This document shows positions 31,994 to 42,080 of a DNA stretch of 64,000 bases, piece after piece. The notes below the pieces were generated by a model. It had not been told where the DNA came from, made no database searches, and saw only the letters and a list, made by a program, of their open reading frames with translations. Each line of letters opens with the position of its first letter. Position 1 is the first letter of the stretch. This DNA comes from Lysinibacillus sp. FSL K6-0232. Its GTDB lineage: Bacteria > Bacillota > Bacilli > Bacillales_A > Planococcaceae. The translations under genes and the position numbers were made by a program. The DNA lies in NCBI RefSeq assembly GCF_038008325.1, contig NZ_JBBOYW010000001.1, forward strand, positions 74,501-138,500. The letters are read 5' to 3'.

Positions 31994-34024
31994 ATGAATC
32001 GAATATTTCGATATACCATATTCTACCTACTGATTTTCCTAGTGATTATCGGTATTTTTGGTACTTTCAATGGCGGTAATTCACCAACGAAAGAGTTAAC
32101 GTATTATGAGTTTCAAGAAGCTCTAGATAAGAAAGAAATAACAAGTGCTACAATTCAACCTGATAAATCAGTTTACGTCGTTGAAGGAACACTGAAGGGG
32201 TATGAAAAAGGGGAGAGCTTTACTACAAACATTCCTCGTGAAAACCAATCTTTAATGGACCGCATCGATGAGGCTGCTAGGGATAAAGATAGTAATATTA
32301 GTTTTTTAGCAGCACCAGAAACAAGTGGATGGATTCAATTCTTTACAGGGATTATTCCTTTCATTATCATCATTTTCTTATTCTTCTTCCTAATGAGCCA
32401 ATCTCAGGGTGGCGGTAATAAAGTGATGGGCTTCGGTAAAAGTAAAGCAAAACTTTATGATGACCAAAAGAAAAAAGTACGTTTTACAGATGTAGCAGGT
32501 GCTGATGAAGAAAAGGCAGAGCTTGTGGAGGTCGTAGAATTTTTAAAAGACCATCGCAAATTTACTGAAATCGGTGCACGTATTCCAAAGGGTATCTTAC
32601 TTGTAGGTCCTCCAGGTACAGGTAAAACATTACTAGCACGAGCAGTAGCAGGTGAAGCAGGCGTTCCATTCTTCTCCATCTCAGGTTCTGACTTTGTAGA
32701 GATGTTTGTTGGTGTCGGTGCATCACGTGTTCGTGACTTGTTTGAAAATGCTAAGAAAAACGCACCATGTATTATCTTTATTGATGAGATTGATGCGGTT
32801 GGTCGTCAACGTGGCGCTGGTCTTGGCGGTGGCCATGATGAGCGTGAGCAAACATTGAATCAGTTACTTGTTGAAATGGATGGTTTTGGCGCAAATGAAG
32901 GTATTATCATTATCGCTGCAACGAACCGACCAGATATTTTAGATAAGGCATTATTACGTCCAGGTCGTTTTGACCGTCAAATTACAGTAGGACATCCTGA
33001 TGTAAAAGGGCGTGAGGCAGTCTTAAAGGTACATGCACGCAACAAGCCTTTAGCAGATTCAGTGGATTTAGCTGCTGTTGCACAACGTACACCAGGGTTC
33101 TCAGGTGCAGATTTAGAAAACTTACTGAACGAAGCGGCACTTGTAGCAGCTCGTAAAGGTAAGCGTACAATTAATATGGCAGATATCGATGAGGCATCTG
33201 ACCGCGTAATTGCTGGTCCAGCTAAAGCGAGCCGTGTATATTCAGCAAAAGAGAAAAAACTTGTATCATTCCATGAGGCTGGTCACGTAGTTGTTGGTCT
33301 TGAGTTAGATGAGGCTGATACAGTACACAAAGTTACAATTGTGCCACGTGGTCAAGCGGGTGGTTATGCGATTATGTTACCGAAGGAGGAGCGCTTCTTT
33401 ACAACAAAACAAGAGCTTTTAGACCGCATTGCAGGGCTTCTTGGTGGCCGTGTAGCAGAAGAAATTGTTCTTGGTGAAGTATCTACAGGTGCACATAACG
33501 ATTTCCAAAAGGTTACAAGCATTGCACGTGCAATGGTGACTGAATATGGTATGAGTGAAAATCTTGGTGCGATGCAATTCGGATCAAGCCAGGGTGGTAA
33601 TGTATTCCTTGGTCGTGACTTTAATTCGGATCAAAACTATTCTGATTCAATCGCTTATGAAATTGATAAAGAAATGCAAAAAATCATTGATACACAATAT
33701 GAGCGTACAAAACGTATCCTAACAGAGAAACGTGAGCTACTTGATTTAATTGCGAATACTTTAATGGAAAAAGAAACATTAAATGCACAAGAAATCGAGC
33801 ATTTACGCGATTATGGTGTATTACCAGAGCCAGAAGCTGTTGAAAAAATTGAGGATAACAAGCCGAAAATTGAAGCGAAGCCAACATTAGATACAATTGG
33901 TGAACCAGTTGTGGAAAAAGAATTGCTGAGCAAAGACCCAAATCCAACAGCTTTGGATTTAAAAAAAGAAAGCACAGAACCAAACGATGATGCCCCAAAA
34001 GGCATTAACGAAAAACGTGATTAA
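31994..34024 (+). CDS. ftsH: ATP-dependent zinc metalloprotease FtsH
   Basis: Membrane-bound AAA+ protease of 676 residues that degrades membrane and regulatory proteins. Two N-terminal membrane helices (about 5-23 and 113-133) flank an extracytoplasmic domain. The AAA module has Walker [12 protein letters not shown], the [13 protein letters not shown] pore loop and [15 protein letters not shown]. The zinc site is HEAGH with the downstream acidic residue. An acidic, Lys-rich tail follows. ATG 31994 is chosen because GAGGAGG lies 8 nt upstream; ATG 31979 overlaps that site. Confidence 0.97.
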   Translation: MNRIFRYTIFYLLIFLVIIGIFGTFNGGNSPTKELTYYEFQEALDKKEITSATIQPDKSVYVVEGTLKGYEKGESFTTNIPRENQSLMDRIDEAARDKDSNISFLAAPETSGWIQFFTGIIPFIIIIFLFFFLMSQSQGGGNKVMGFGKSKAKLYDDQKKKVRFTDVAGADEEKAELVEVVEFLKDHRKFTEIGARIPKGILLVGPPGTGKTLLARAVAGEAGVPFFSISGSDFVEMFVGVGASRVRDLFENAKKNAPCIIFIDEIDAVGRQRGAGLGGGHDEREQTLNQLLVEMDGFGANEGIIIIAATNRPDILDKALLRPGRFDRQITVGHPDVKGREAVLKVHARNKPLADSVDLAAVAQRTPGFSGADLENLLNEAALVAARKGKRTINMADIDEASDRVIAGPAKASRVYSAKEKKLVSFHEAGHVVVGLELDEADTVHKVTIVPRGQAGGYAIMLPKEERFFTTKQELLDRIAGLLGGRVAEEIVLGEVSTGAHNDFQKVTSIARAMVTEYGMSENLGAMQFGSSQGGNVFLGRDFNSDQNYSDSIAYEIDKEMQKIIDTQYERTKRILTEKRELLDLIANTLMEKETLNAQEIEHLRDYGVLPEPEAVEKIEDNKPKIEAKPTLDTIGEPVVEKELLSKDPNPTALDLKKESTEPNDDAPKGINEKRD

Positions 34025-34031
34025 TCCAAAC

Positions 34032-34067
34032 AAGACTGCTTACTAACTTAGTGAGCAGTCTTTTTAT
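34032..34067 (+). terminator. Intrinsic terminator after ftsH
   Basis: AAGACTGCTTACT pairs with AGTGAGCAGTCTT around a 5-nt loop, then Ts. Confidence 0.9.
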
Positions 34068-34305
34068 ATGGTGATTTTACACTAAATTGCTTGAAGCTCT
34101 GTAATCAGGATGAAAATCAATTTCTTTGCGTTATCTTGGTTCAGCAAATTCTTTTCTTTTTTACATGAAAGCAAGGCGTCAGTAGCAGATACAGAAGAAG
34201 GGAGAGGATGAATGCCCTTTACCTCTGTTAGAGGGTATCCAAACGCCTATTGAACCAAGAAAAAAGGCGCTTTCGGTACAGAAAATATTGCTGTGGATTT
34301 TGAGA

Positions 34306-34335
34306 GGATTTTTTCGAGTTCACTCGAAAAAATCC
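34306..34335. repeat. Perfect 13-bp inverted repeat upstream of the aldo-keto reductase
   Basis: GGATTTTTTCGAG and its exact complement flank the tetraloop TTCA. No T run follows, so it does not look like a simple terminator. It lies in the 34068-34524 gap, which has no gene I can support. Confidence 0.8.
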
Positions 34336-34357
34336 GAACGCATTGTTTATCTGCGCG

Positions 34358-34387
34358 AAATCAATTACGCTGGAGCATAATTGATTT
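34358..34387. repeat. Perfect 10-bp inverted repeat upstream of the aldo-keto reductase
   Basis: AAATCAATTA and TAATTGATTT flank a 10-nt loop, 22 nt after the preceding hairpin. The function is unknown. Confidence 0.75.
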
Positions 34388-34524
34388 TGAAGCTTGCTTT
34401 CAATCCTTTTTCTTTGCCTTTTCGTATGGTGAAGCATTACGATAGATAAGTGAAGGACAGCTACATACAACTCTGTAGAGAGAAGATGTAAATGTTAGCG
34501 AAAACAAGATAGGAGTGTTGAAGC

Positions 34525-35358
34525 ATGGGAAATGTAACACTGAATAATGGACTGGAAATGCCTTTAGTGGGTTATGGTGTTTTTCGAGTGCCTGAAGGAG
34601 ATGACCTAGCAGAAGCTGTAAAAACAGCTATTGCAAAAGGCTATCGTAGCATTGATACAGCACAAGTATACGGTAATGAGGAAAGTGTTGGACGCGGTAT
34701 ACGTGCAGCAATTGAAGAAGGACTGGTAACTCGTGAGGAGCTATTTATTACTTCTAAAGTGTGGAACGATGGTCTTTCCTATGAAGAAACACTTGCTGCT
34801 TATGACAGTAGCTTAGAAAAAATTGGCTTAGATTATTTAGATTTATATTTAGTACACTGGCCTGGTATTGACGAAAATTATCTTGAAGTATATAAAGCAT
34901 TAGAAAAAATTTATCAAGATGGTCGAGTACGCTCTATTGGCGTAAGTAATTTCCATGTACATCATTTAGAAAAGCTTTTAAAGGAAACAACAGTCGTTCC
35001 TGTTATTAATCAAATTGAGTTCCATCCACATTTAACGCAGGAGGAAGTACGTGCGTATTGCCAAGACAAGGGCATTCAGGTGGAGGCATGGTCACCTTTA
35101 ATGAACGGTAAATTGCTGGAGGAAGCATTAATTCAGGAGCTTGCTGCGAAATATGGCAAAACACCTGCACAGATTGTATTGCGTTATGATGTTCAACATA
35201 ATGTTGTAACGATTCCAAAAACAATGACACCTACACGTATGGCTGAAAACCTTGATATTTTTGATTTTGCCTTAACAGAAGAAGAGATGAAGCAATTAGA
35301 TGCACTAAATGATGGCTTACGCTGTGGTCCAGACCCAGAAAAATTTAATTTTAAATAA
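34525..35358 (+). CDS. Aldo/keto reductase (YtbE/YvgN-like)
   Basis: NADPH-dependent reductase of 277 residues in the AKR5-type group that reduces aldehydes and methylglyoxal. The catalytic tetrad is visible: Asp and Tyr in SIDTAQVYGNEESVG, Lys in FITSKVW, His in LYLVHWPG. Cofactor-side motifs (GVSNFHVHHLEKLL, VINQIEFHPHL, IPKTMTP) are intact. AAGATAGGAGTG precedes the ATG. It is an unlinked addition between ftsH and coaX compared with B. subtilis; the physiological substrate cannot be read from the sequence. Confidence 0.93.
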   Translation: MGNVTLNNGLEMPLVGYGVFRVPEGDDLAEAVKTAIAKGYRSIDTAQVYGNEESVGRGIRAAIEEGLVTREELFITSKVWNDGLSYEETLAAYDSSLEKIGLDYLDLYLVHWPGIDENYLEVYKALEKIYQDGRVRSIGVSNFHVHHLEKLLKETTVVPVINQIEFHPHLTQEEVRAYCQDKGIQVEAWSPLMNGKLLEEALIQELAAKYGKTPAQIVLRYDVQHNVVTIPKTMTPTRMAENLDIFDFALTEEEMKQLDALNDGLRCGPDPEKFNFK

Positions 35359-35362
35359 TGAG

Positions 35363-35394
35363 AAAGGAGCTGCCTAATATAGGGAGCTCCTTTT
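35363..35394 (+). terminator. Intrinsic terminator after the aldo-keto reductase
   Basis: AAAGGAGCT pairs with AGCTCCTTT, followed by a T. Confidence 0.75.
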
Positions 35395-35510
35395 CAAAGG
35401 GCTACTGCTTGCTATAAAAAGTATGGTATCATTTTCTCAAGTGTAATTAGTTTGTTGGCTATAGCATTAAGTTTATAAAAGCTACATTGACGATATGGGA
35501 GGTATTAGCC

Positions 35511-36278
35511 TTGATTTTAGTGTTAGATGCAGGGAATTCTAATATTGTGTTAGGTGTCTATGATGACAGCGAGCAATTAGCCTTCCATTGGCGTATGGTA
35601 ACAGACCTTCATAAAACAGAGGATGAATATGCCATGCAAGTATTATCGTTTTTTCATCATGCAGGTATTTCATTTGAACAAATTACAGGTATTATTATAT
35701 CCTCAGTTGTACCGCCAATTATGTTTTCGTTAGAGGCAATGTGCCAGAAATATTTTCGAAAAAAACCGTTAGTTGTAGGTCCTGGTGTGAAAACAGGCTT
35801 AAATATTAAATATGAAAATCCACGCGAGGTTGGCTCTGACCGTATTGTTAATGCTATAGCAGCTTTAGATTTATATAAACCGCCTTTAATTATCGTTGAT
35901 TTTGGCACAGCAACAACCTATTGCTATTTGAATGAGAAGGGTGATTATATGGGTGGTGCTATTGCACCGGGCATCACCATTTCTACAGAGGCACTCTATA
36001 CACAGGCTGCGCGGCTACCACGTATTGAAATATTGCGACCTACACATATTGTTGGCAAAACAACGGTTTCTGCGATGCAGGCAGGTATTTTTTATGGCTT
36101 TGTTGGACAAGTAGAGGGTATTGTGAATCGTATGAAGGCACAAAGTAAAGAGGAGCCATTAGTAATTGCTACAGGTGGTCTAGCGAATCTAATTGCAGCA
36201 GAAACACAAATTATTGACGTTGTGGAGCCATTTTTAACGCTCAAAGGCTTATATAAGCTATATAAACGTAATCAATAA
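35511..36278 (+). CDS. coaX: Type III pantothenate kinase
   Basis: Phosphorylates pantothenate in the first step of coenzyme A synthesis. The 255-residue ASKHA-fold protein has the phosphate loop [13 protein letters not shown], the VGSDRIVNA motif, VDFGTATTY and GGAIAPGI. The start is TTG 35511, with GGGAGG 8 nt upstream. Codons back to 35487 are in frame but lie before the ribosome-binding site. hslO follows closely, as in B. subtilis. Confidence 0.95.
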   Translation: MILVLDAGNSNIVLGVYDDSEQLAFHWRMVTDLHKTEDEYAMQVLSFFHHAGISFEQITGIIISSVVPPIMFSLEAMCQKYFRKKPLVVGPGVKTGLNIKYENPREVGSDRIVNAIAALDLYKPPLIIVDFGTATTYCYLNEKGDYMGGAIAPGITISTEALYTQAARLPRIEILRPTHIVGKTTVSAMQAGIFYGFVGQVEGIVNRMKAQSKEEPLVIATGGLANLIAAETQIIDVVEPFLTLKGLYKLYKRNQ

Positions 36279-36299
36279 GAAATGAGGGACATTTCATTT

Positions 36300-37181
36300 A
36301 TGAATGACTATTTAGTAAGAGGTTTAGGATTTAATGGGCAAGTTCGCGTCTTTGCGGCTCGCACAACAGCAACAGTAGGAGAAATGCAACGTCGCCATGA
36401 TACATGGCCTGTTGTGTCAGCAGCTCTAGGCCGCTCCATGACTGCCGCTGTTATGATGGGGGCAATGTTAAAAGGTGAAGAGAAAATTACAATTAAAATT
36501 GAGGGGAATGGCCCAATTGGTCCTATGGTCATTGATAGCAATGCACATGGTGAGGTGCGTGGCTTTGTGACAAATCCACATGTTCATTTTGATTTAAACG
36601 AGCATGGTAAGCTAGATGTTCGAGCAGGTGTTGGCTCAGAGGGAGCGTTAACAGTTGTCAAAGACCTTGGCTTAAGAGATATGTTCTCTGGACAAACACC
36701 CATTGTTTCAGGTGAGGTTGCCGAAGATTTTACGTATTATTTCGCGACGTCTGAGCAAGTGCCTTCATCTGTTGGCTTAGGAGTTTTAGTGAATCCAGAT
36801 AATACAATTCTTGCGTCTGGGGGATTTATTCTTCAATTAATGCCAGGCTGTGATGATGCAACAATTAATGAAATTGAGCAACATCTTGCTACGATAGAGC
36901 CTGTTTCGAAAATGATTGAAAAAGGCTTTACACCTGAGCAAATTTTAGAGGCTGTATTGGGAAATGGGCATCTACAACTTTTAGATTCCATGCCTGTTGA
37001 ATTTAAATGTCAGTGTTCAAAAGAGCGTTTTGGTGCAGCAATTTTAGGTTTAGGAACAGCGGAAATTCGAGAAATGATTGAAGAAGATGGCAAAGCAGAG
37101 GCACAATGTCATTTCTGCTTGGAAACATACGAATTTTCGAAAGAAGAGCTAGAAGGATTTATTGATGAGCTCAACGCGTAA
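36300..37181 (+). CDS. hslO: Redox-regulated chaperone Hsp33
   Basis: Cytoplasmic holdase activated by oxidative unfolding. The 293-residue protein ends with the zinc/redox switch, CQC (about residue 237) and CHFC (about 270). The N-terminal core ([20 protein letters not shown]) is typical. ATG 36300 is used because GAGGGA lies 10 nt upstream and it matches the usual Hsp33 N-terminus; the ATG at 36282 overlaps that site. Its end overlaps the next gene by 17 nt. Confidence 0.96.
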   Translation: MNDYLVRGLGFNGQVRVFAARTTATVGEMQRRHDTWPVVSAALGRSMTAAVMMGAMLKGEEKITIKIEGNGPIGPMVIDSNAHGEVRGFVTNPHVHFDLNEHGKLDVRAGVGSEGALTVVKDLGLRDMFSGQTPIVSGEVAEDFTYYFATSEQVPSSVGLGVLVNPDNTILASGGFILQLMPGCDDATINEIEQHLATIEPVSKMIEKGFTPEQILEAVLGNGHLQLLDSMPVEFKCQCSKERFGAAILGLGTAEIREMIEEDGKAEAQCHFCLETYEFSKEELEGFIDELNA

Positions 37182-38136
37182 TCGACGACCTGCACCCGCT
37201 GTAACACCAAACCAAACACCTCTATTACAACGCCGTTTAAAGACAAAACCTGCCTTAGCTGTTATGGTGATTTTGTTACTGGGGAATATTTCATGGTTCA
37301 TTGCTTGGTTAATCCCAAATAAAGATCAAGAAATTGGTAGCGACGAACAAGTCGCTGCCATTGGTGGGGATGTCATTACACGTCAAGAGTGGATGATTGC
37401 TATGGAAGAACGCTACGGTAAAGAAACACTACAAAATTTAGTGAATGAAACAGTAATGGAAAAGGCAGCAAAAGCATATAAAATTAAAGTAACAGATCAA
37501 GAAATTGACCTTGAACTAGCATTAATGCGTTCTGCACAAGATAAGTTTGATACAGTTATGCAAAATCTTTCAGCAGAGCAGCTACGTCAAAAAATTCGCT
37601 CACAGCTTATACTAGATAAGGTGCTAACAAAAGATGTAGTGATCAGTGGAGAAGATGTTGAGCAATACTACGAAGAGAATCAAGGGCTGTATAATACAAA
37701 AACAAGCTATCGTACAAATTTTATTGAAGTAGAATCTAAAAAGGCTGCTGACGAGGCATTAAGTGAGTTAAAAAATGGCTCTGATTTTTCTGTGCTGGCA
37801 CGCGAAATTTCAGTGGATAGTGCTTCAGCAAGCTTAGGAGGCGATATTGGCTTCCTGACAGAAAATCAGGAAAATATTGACCCTGCTATTATTAATGCTG
37901 CAAAATCGTTAAAGGCAAATGAAATTAGTAAAGCCTTTAAGCTAGATAATGGGCATTATGGAATTGTTCAGGTACAAGAGGTATTAGAAGGACAAACCTT
38001 TACATATAATGATGTGAAAGAGCATATTGAGCGTGAGCTAGCTTTAGAGCAATTACCGCAATCTGTAACACCCGAAGCTTTTTGGTCGGAATTTAATGCA
38101 ACATGGTATTATGGGGAGTCTAAAAAAGAAAAATAA
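37165..38136 (+). CDS. yacD: Membrane-anchored parvulin-type peptidyl-prolyl isomerase (YacD-like)
   Basis: 323-residue foldase of the PrsA/SurA type. A basic N-terminus precedes one membrane segment (about residues 34-50, [17 protein letters not shown]). A SurA-like helical chaperone region follows (about 70-180), then a parvulin domain (about 185-285; [31 protein letters not shown]). No lipobox Cys is visible, so it is a transmembrane anchor rather than a lipoprotein. It should act outside the membrane on secreted proteins. ATG 37165 lies inside hslO. Confidence 0.88.
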   Translation: MSSTRNRRPAPAVTPNQTPLLQRRLKTKPALAVMVILLLGNISWFIAWLIPNKDQEIGSDEQVAAIGGDVITRQEWMIAMEERYGKETLQNLVNETVMEKAAKAYKIKVTDQEIDLELALMRSAQDKFDTVMQNLSAEQLRQKIRSQLILDKVLTKDVVISGEDVEQYYEENQGLYNTKTSYRTNFIEVESKKAADEALSELKNGSDFSVLAREISVDSASASLGGDIGFLTENQENIDPAIINAAKSLKANEISKAFKLDNGHYGIVQVQEVLEGQTFTYNDVKEHIERELALEQLPQSVTPEAFWSEFNATWYYGESKKEK

Positions 38137-38278
38137 TAACAGAAAGAATCTGCGGATTTTTGCGGGTAAAATAAGCCTAAGTTAGCTTGTGAATGTCATA
38201 GTGACTTACCCAAATAAATGCTGCAGATTCTTTTTAGCATGTGGCAAATAAATATTCAGAAAATATCTGTTTTCTTTA

Positions 38279-38308
38279 TTGACAATCGAATGGAAAAATT
38301 GATAAAAT
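38279..38308 (+). promoter_or_regulatory. Sigma-A promoter of cysK
   Basis: TTGACA (38279-38284) and TAAAAT (38303-38308), 18-nt spacer. The downstream CCTATAAAAATAGTAGG has a dyad that could be a CymR-type operator, but I could not verify the consensus. Confidence 0.75.
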
Positions 38309-38360
38309 ACAAAATAAGTAAAACCTATAAAAATAGTAGGGATTGGGAGTGGATGATGAA

Positions 38361-39290
38361 ATGAGTAAATTAGCAAACTCAGTAGCAGAATTAGTGGGCA
38401 ATACACCTATTGTGAAATTAAATCATGCAACAAGTGAAAATGAAGGTACTGTATATGTAAAATTAGAATATTTTAACCCTGGTAGCTCAGTAAAAGACCG
38501 TTTAGCTTTAGCGATGATTGAAGCAGCTGAAAAGGATGGCACATTAAAGCCTGGTGGTACAATTATCGAGCCGACATCTGGCAATACAGGCATTGGTCTT
38601 GCGATGATTGCTGCAGCTAAAGGATATAAAGCAATTTTAGCAATGCCAGAAACAATGAGCTTAGAGCGCCGCAACCTATTACGCGCATATGGTGCAGAGC
38701 TTGTGTTAACACCTGGTCCAGCAGGAATGAAGGGAGCTATTGCAAAAGCAGAAGAACTAGCTAAAGAGCATGGCTATTTCTTGCCACAACAATTTACAAA
38801 CCCAGCAAATGCAGAAATCCATCGCCTAACAACAGGTCCTGAAATTGTTGAAGCATTTGACGGTTTAACATTGGATGCATTTGTAGCTGGTATTGGTACG
38901 GGTGGTACAATTACAGGTGCAGGTGTCGTTTTAAAAGAAAAATATCCAAACATTGAAATTATCGCTGTTGAGCCGAAGGATTCGCCAGTTCTTTCTGGTG
39001 GTCAACCAGGTCCACATAAAATCCAAGGTATTGGTGCAGGCTTTATCCCAGCAGTTTTAGATACAGAGGTATATTCTTCTGTATTCCCTGTGGAAAATGA
39101 GGTTGCTTTTGATGTAGCTCGCAAAGTAGCTCGTGAAGAAGGTATTTTATGCGGTATTTCATCAGGTGCAGCAATTCATGCAGCTATCGAAACAGCAAAA
39201 CGCTTGGGCAAAGGTTCAAATGTTCTTGCAGTGGTACCATCAAATGGTGAGCGCTACCTATCAACACCTTTATATCAATTTGAAGACTAA
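38361..39290 (+). CDS. cysK: Cysteine synthase A (O-acetylserine sulfhydrylase)
   Basis: PLP enzyme that makes cysteine from O-acetylserine and sulfide. The 309-residue protein shows [12 protein letters not shown], the PLP lysine in [10 protein letters not shown], the substrate loop [11 protein letters not shown], and the phosphate cup [11 protein letters not shown] 38361 is placed behind GGGAGTGGATG; the earlier in-frame GTG at 38343 overlaps it. In B. subtilis pabB follows directly; here a 13.6-kb island intervenes. Confidence 0.96.
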   Translation: MSKLANSVAELVGNTPIVKLNHATSENEGTVYVKLEYFNPGSSVKDRLALAMIEAAEKDGTLKPGGTIIEPTSGNTGIGLAMIAAAKGYKAILAMPETMSLERRNLLRAYGAELVLTPGPAGMKGAIAKAEELAKEHGYFLPQQFTNPANAEIHRLTTGPEIVEAFDGLTLDAFVAGIGTGGTITGAGVVLKEKYPNIEIIAVEPKDSPVLSGGQPGPHKIQGIGAGFIPAVLDTEVYSSVFPVENEVAFDVARKVAREEGILCGISSGAAIHAAIETAKRLGKGSNVLAVVPSNGERYLSTPLYQFED

Positions 39291-39305
39291 TATAAAATTT
39301 TTGCG

Positions 39306-39334
39306 AAAAGGCTCCTTTCCATAAGGGGTCTTTT
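39306..39334 (+). terminator. First terminator after cysK
   Basis: AAAAGGCTCCTT pairs with AAGGGGTCTTTT (two wobble positions), then T-rich sequence. Confidence 0.75.
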
Positions 39335-39382
39335 ATTTGCTTTCTAAGGGAATTTTCCATGCTGATAAAATAACTTTTTAAC

Positions 39383-39428
39383 AAAATGCGTCCACTCATT
39401 GTTAACTGACAATGAGTGAGTGCATTTT
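39383..39428. terminator. Strong hairpin at the left edge of the island
   Basis: A 20-bp stem with three mismatches (perfect over CACTCATTGT) and a 6-nt loop is flanked by A/T-rich ends on both sides. It may act as a bidirectional terminator separating cysK from the island. Confidence 0.7.
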
Positions 39429-39593
39429 ATATTTGGCCGTTCATGTAGTCATAAACGTAATTTATCGGGTAGAAAAAATACGGTTATGTAAAAAAAAGAA
39501 TATGTTAAGAGTAAAGAAACTATTATCGCGTACAACTATGTATAGTAGTCATGAATAGTGTTAGAGATTGTTCATACAGCAAGGGAGGAGAAA

Positions 39594-39866
39594 ATGGTAA
39601 AAGAGGTGCGTGTAAAAAAATCAAAGAATCTTATTTCCTATAAAGAAGAGGATGAATATCTAATTATTAATATTTATACGAATCAAATTTACGCACTCGA
39701 TAAATTTAGTTCGTTTATTTGGGAAGAGCTAGACAAAACATCAGTGATTTCTGATATCGCTAGAGTAATAGCTAAGCGAACAAATGAGGATTCGCAAATT
39801 ATTCAAAAAGATTTAGATGAATTTATAAATTCATTGTCAAAAGGAGGGTTAATTAAATTTGTATAA
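39594..39866 (+). CDS. Lasso peptide leader-binding protein B1 (PqqD-like)
   Basis: 90-residue PqqD/RRE-fold protein. In lasso pathways B1 binds the leader peptide and delivers the precursor to the B2 peptidase. The sequence has the family pattern: an N-terminal beta region, then NQIYALDKFSSFIWEEL (residues ~31-47) and a C-terminal helix pair (QKDLDEFINSLSKGGLI). The start is ATG 39594 after AGGGAGGAG; an earlier in-frame GTG at 39558 lacks a good site. Its stop overlaps the B2 start by 8 nt. It is the first gene of the island operon. Confidence 0.85.
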   Translation: MVKEVRVKKSKNLISYKEEDEYLIINIYTNQIYALDKFSSFIWEELDKTSVISDIARVIAKRTNEDSQIIQKDLDEFINSLSKGGLIKFV

Positions 39867-40281
39867 TATTTTATATTTATACAAGGAATTAGTATCTTTA
39901 GATTTCCAAATTTGGAGAAAAGGCTTTGATAAAGTCCTTAGAAGCTATATAAGCAAATATACTATAAATGATTCTAAAGAAACTTTGACTGAGGAGAGAA
40001 TTGAAGAGATTTTGGATTGGTTTAATCTTTTAGATCAAGTTTGCTGTTGGTATCCTAGGAAAGCAGATTGTATACATAAAACATTAATTGGTTATAAGAT
40101 ACTTCAATCTAAGTATGGTTTACCAGTAAACATGGTAATAGGAATAAAAAAATTCCCTTTAGAGGCACATGCTTGGATTCAATATCAAGGACAAAATCTA
40201 TTTGAAGAAATGGAAAATCTTGATTTATTGAAAATAATTATAGATTCTAACTCATATATGAAGGAAGTTGAGCTTAGTTGA
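39859..40281 (+). CDS. Lasso peptide leader peptidase B2 (transglutaminase-like)
   Basis: 140-residue transglutaminase-like cysteine peptidase of the lasso B2 type, expected to remove the leader. The catalytic Cys71 (RKADCIHKTLIGYKIL) and His104 (PLEAHAWIQYQG) fit the family; the third acidic residue is not certain, though Glu116 is well placed. The start is TTG 39859 with AAGGAGGG 10 nt upstream, overlapping B1. It overlaps the cyclase gene by 4 nt, so B1, B2 and C are translationally coupled. Confidence 0.85.
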   Translation: MYNILYLYKELVSLDFQIWRKGFDKVLRSYISKYTINDSKETLTEERIEEILDWFNLLDQVCCWYPRKADCIHKTLIGYKILQSKYGLPVNMVIGIKKFPLEAHAWIQYQGQNLFEEMENLDLLKIIIDSNSYMKEVELS

Positions 40282-42011
40282 ACTGGTATGTATTTGAATT
40301 CGGATATAATTCGGAATATAAAACAGATAATAATAGACATCTTAATGTCAATAGTAAATCAAAAGTAAATTATTTCAACACGTCTTCAGAGAACTTTGTT
40401 GTGAAAGCAGCATATGCTCAAAATACGACCTCATATGTGTTTTTTGAAAATAATGATGTATTAATAGTGGGGGATATTGTAATATACAATATTTTAAATC
40501 ATGGTGTGTATGAAAATGTTGATTGGAATGAACAGGAATTGCTCACTAATTTAATTGCCCTTTATAACACTTTTGGTTCAGATTTTGTTAAGTGTTTAGA
40601 TGGTGAATTTTCATTTGTTTTATTTGACAAAAAGAATTTTACAGTAATGGTTTGTAGAGATACCTTGGGGGTAAAACGGCTCTTTTATTTAAAAACCGAT
40701 ACAAAATTAGTAGTTGCGAGCGATATTTTTCTATTGAAAGGTTATTTAAATACACCTAGGTTGAATAGTATTTACTTTCAAGAATATCTAAATGCCAATG
40801 GAATTGTTGACTCATATTTAACGCCATATAAAGATATCTTGCGTTTACCGAGTGGGAATATGTTTATTTTTAAAGATAAGGAAATTAACTTGATAGAGTA
40901 TGTGAATTATGATGAATTAACTTCTGACAAATGGATGATGAAGGAGAAATCTATTAATCAGGAAGAACTAATTGAAGAATTCGAAAATATTTTGAATAAA
41001 GCAATTTTGAGGAGATTACATAAAAGCGAGCGAAATACGGTGTTATTAAGTGGTGGCTTAGATTCATCTACTATTTTTAATGTGTCAAAACGATTGGGAG
41101 AAAAATACGGAGATATTGATTCGGTAAGCGTTGTTTTTGATGAATTAAAGGAATGTGATGAAAGTGTATATATCACAGAATTATTAGAACAATATAATTC
41201 TAAAGGTACTTTCCTAAATTATGATTCAGTATTGATGTATGAAGACCTCCGAAATAATATATTACATTTTGACGAACCACATGTCACTGCCCCTACATGT
41301 GAATTTACTTCTCGTTTAATAGAGTCATGTGTGAACAATAATACCAATAATATCCTAACAGGTTATGGTGGGGATCAACTTTTAACGAATTCACCATATT
41401 TATTAAGAGATTACGTTAGAGAAGGAAAAATAAAGAGTATGTTTAGTGATTTAACTAAATATTGTATGTATACAAATATATCTGCTTTTAAAGGATTACA
41501 TGAGTACATCATTCAACCACCTCCGTTTAGTAGAATCACTAAAAATAAACGGAATCATGCTAGAAATTTATTGTATGAAATGTTAAATGCAAAAGCCAAT
41601 CACTATATGGATAGGGCAATAGGTGGCTTTTATGGTGTGGATTTAAAACATCCTTTTTTAGATAGGGAGTTAATTTCTTTTATGATTAAAATCCCTAGTC
41701 ATATTCTCTTTGATCCTTTCTATACGAAAAAGATCTTAAGAGACTCTCAGAAAAATAAATTACCTGACAGTATTAGACTGCGTATAAATAAAACATCACA
41801 CGTTGCTCATACATTAAAGAGTATAAGAAAAAATTGGGATTCAATTTATTCGAATTTAAAGTCACCTTTAGTTGTTTCAAGATTAGGTCTTTGTTCAGAA
41901 GAGTTTTGGGAAGAAAATTTATATAAATGGAGAAATGGTTTGTTAATAGAAGTGACTTTTTTATTACTGTTATCCATTGAAGTATGGCTTATGCAAGAAA
42001 GTAGTGAATAA
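40278..42011 (+). CDS. Lasso peptide cyclase C (asparagine synthetase-like)
   Basis: 577-residue asparagine-synthetase B homolog. Lasso C enzymes adenylate a Glu or Asp side chain of the core and close the macrolactam ring. The N-terminal glutamine-amidotransferase-like domain (about 1-200) lacks an N-terminal catalytic Cys, as in lasso cyclases. The synthetase domain has the PP motif LLSGGLDSSTIF (about 253-264) and the LTGYGGDQLL loop. The likely start is TTG 40278 behind GAAGGAAG, overlapping the B2 stop. True asparagine synthetase is unlikely given these neighbours. Confidence 0.88.
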   Translation: MNWYVFEFGYNSEYKTDNNRHLNVNSKSKVNYFNTSSENFVVKAAYAQNTTSYVFFENNDVLIVGDIVIYNILNHGVYENVDWNEQELLTNLIALYNTFGSDFVKCLDGEFSFVLFDKKNFTVMVCRDTLGVKRLFYLKTDTKLVVASDIFLLKGYLNTPRLNSIYFQEYLNANGIVDSYLTPYKDILRLPSGNMFIFKDKEINLIEYVNYDELTSDKWMMKEKSINQEELIEEFENILNKAILRRLHKSERNTVLLSGGLDSSTIFNVSKRLGEKYGDIDSVSVVFDELKECDESVYITELLEQYNSKGTFLNYDSVLMYEDLRNNILHFDEPHVTAPTCEFTSRLIESCVNNNTNNILTGYGGDQLLTNSPYLLRDYVREGKIKSMFSDLTKYCMYTNISAFKGLHEYIIQPPPFSRITKNKRNHARNLLYEMLNAKANHYMDRAIGGFYGVDLKHPFLDRELISFMIKIPSHILFDPFYTKKILRDSQKNKLPDSIRLRINKTSHVAHTLKSIRKNWDSIYSNLKSPLVVSRLGLCSEEFWEENLYKWRNGLLIEVTFLLLLSIEVWLMQESSE

Positions 42012-42038
42012 ATATTAAGAAGGAGGCAGGTTAGTGTA

Positions 42039-42062
42039 GGTATATTGTGCTATTTTTAAGGG
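42039..42062 (+). promoter_or_regulatory. Left arm of an inverted repeat flanking the precursor gene
   Basis: The complement of this 24-nt segment recurs at 42481-42505; 13 nt (AAATAGCACAATA) are identical. It lies just before the precursor ribosome-binding site. Confidence 0.5.
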
Positions 42063-42080
42063 CTAAAGGGGGAAATAATC

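Noticed and set aside
34068..34300. T-box or riboswitch upstream of the aldo-keto reductase
   Set aside because: No T-box core sequence or known riboswitch motif was found; only the two hairpins further on are clear.
40278..42011. Genuine asparagine synthetase (asnB)
   Set aside because: It lacks the N-terminal catalytic Cys of the glutaminase domain and lies in an overlapping operon with lasso B1 and B2 genes.
42021..42060. Small gene behind the AGGAGG at 42021
   Set aside because: The nearest start (GTG 42034) is followed at once by a stop codon; it looks like an orphan ribosome-binding-like sequence.
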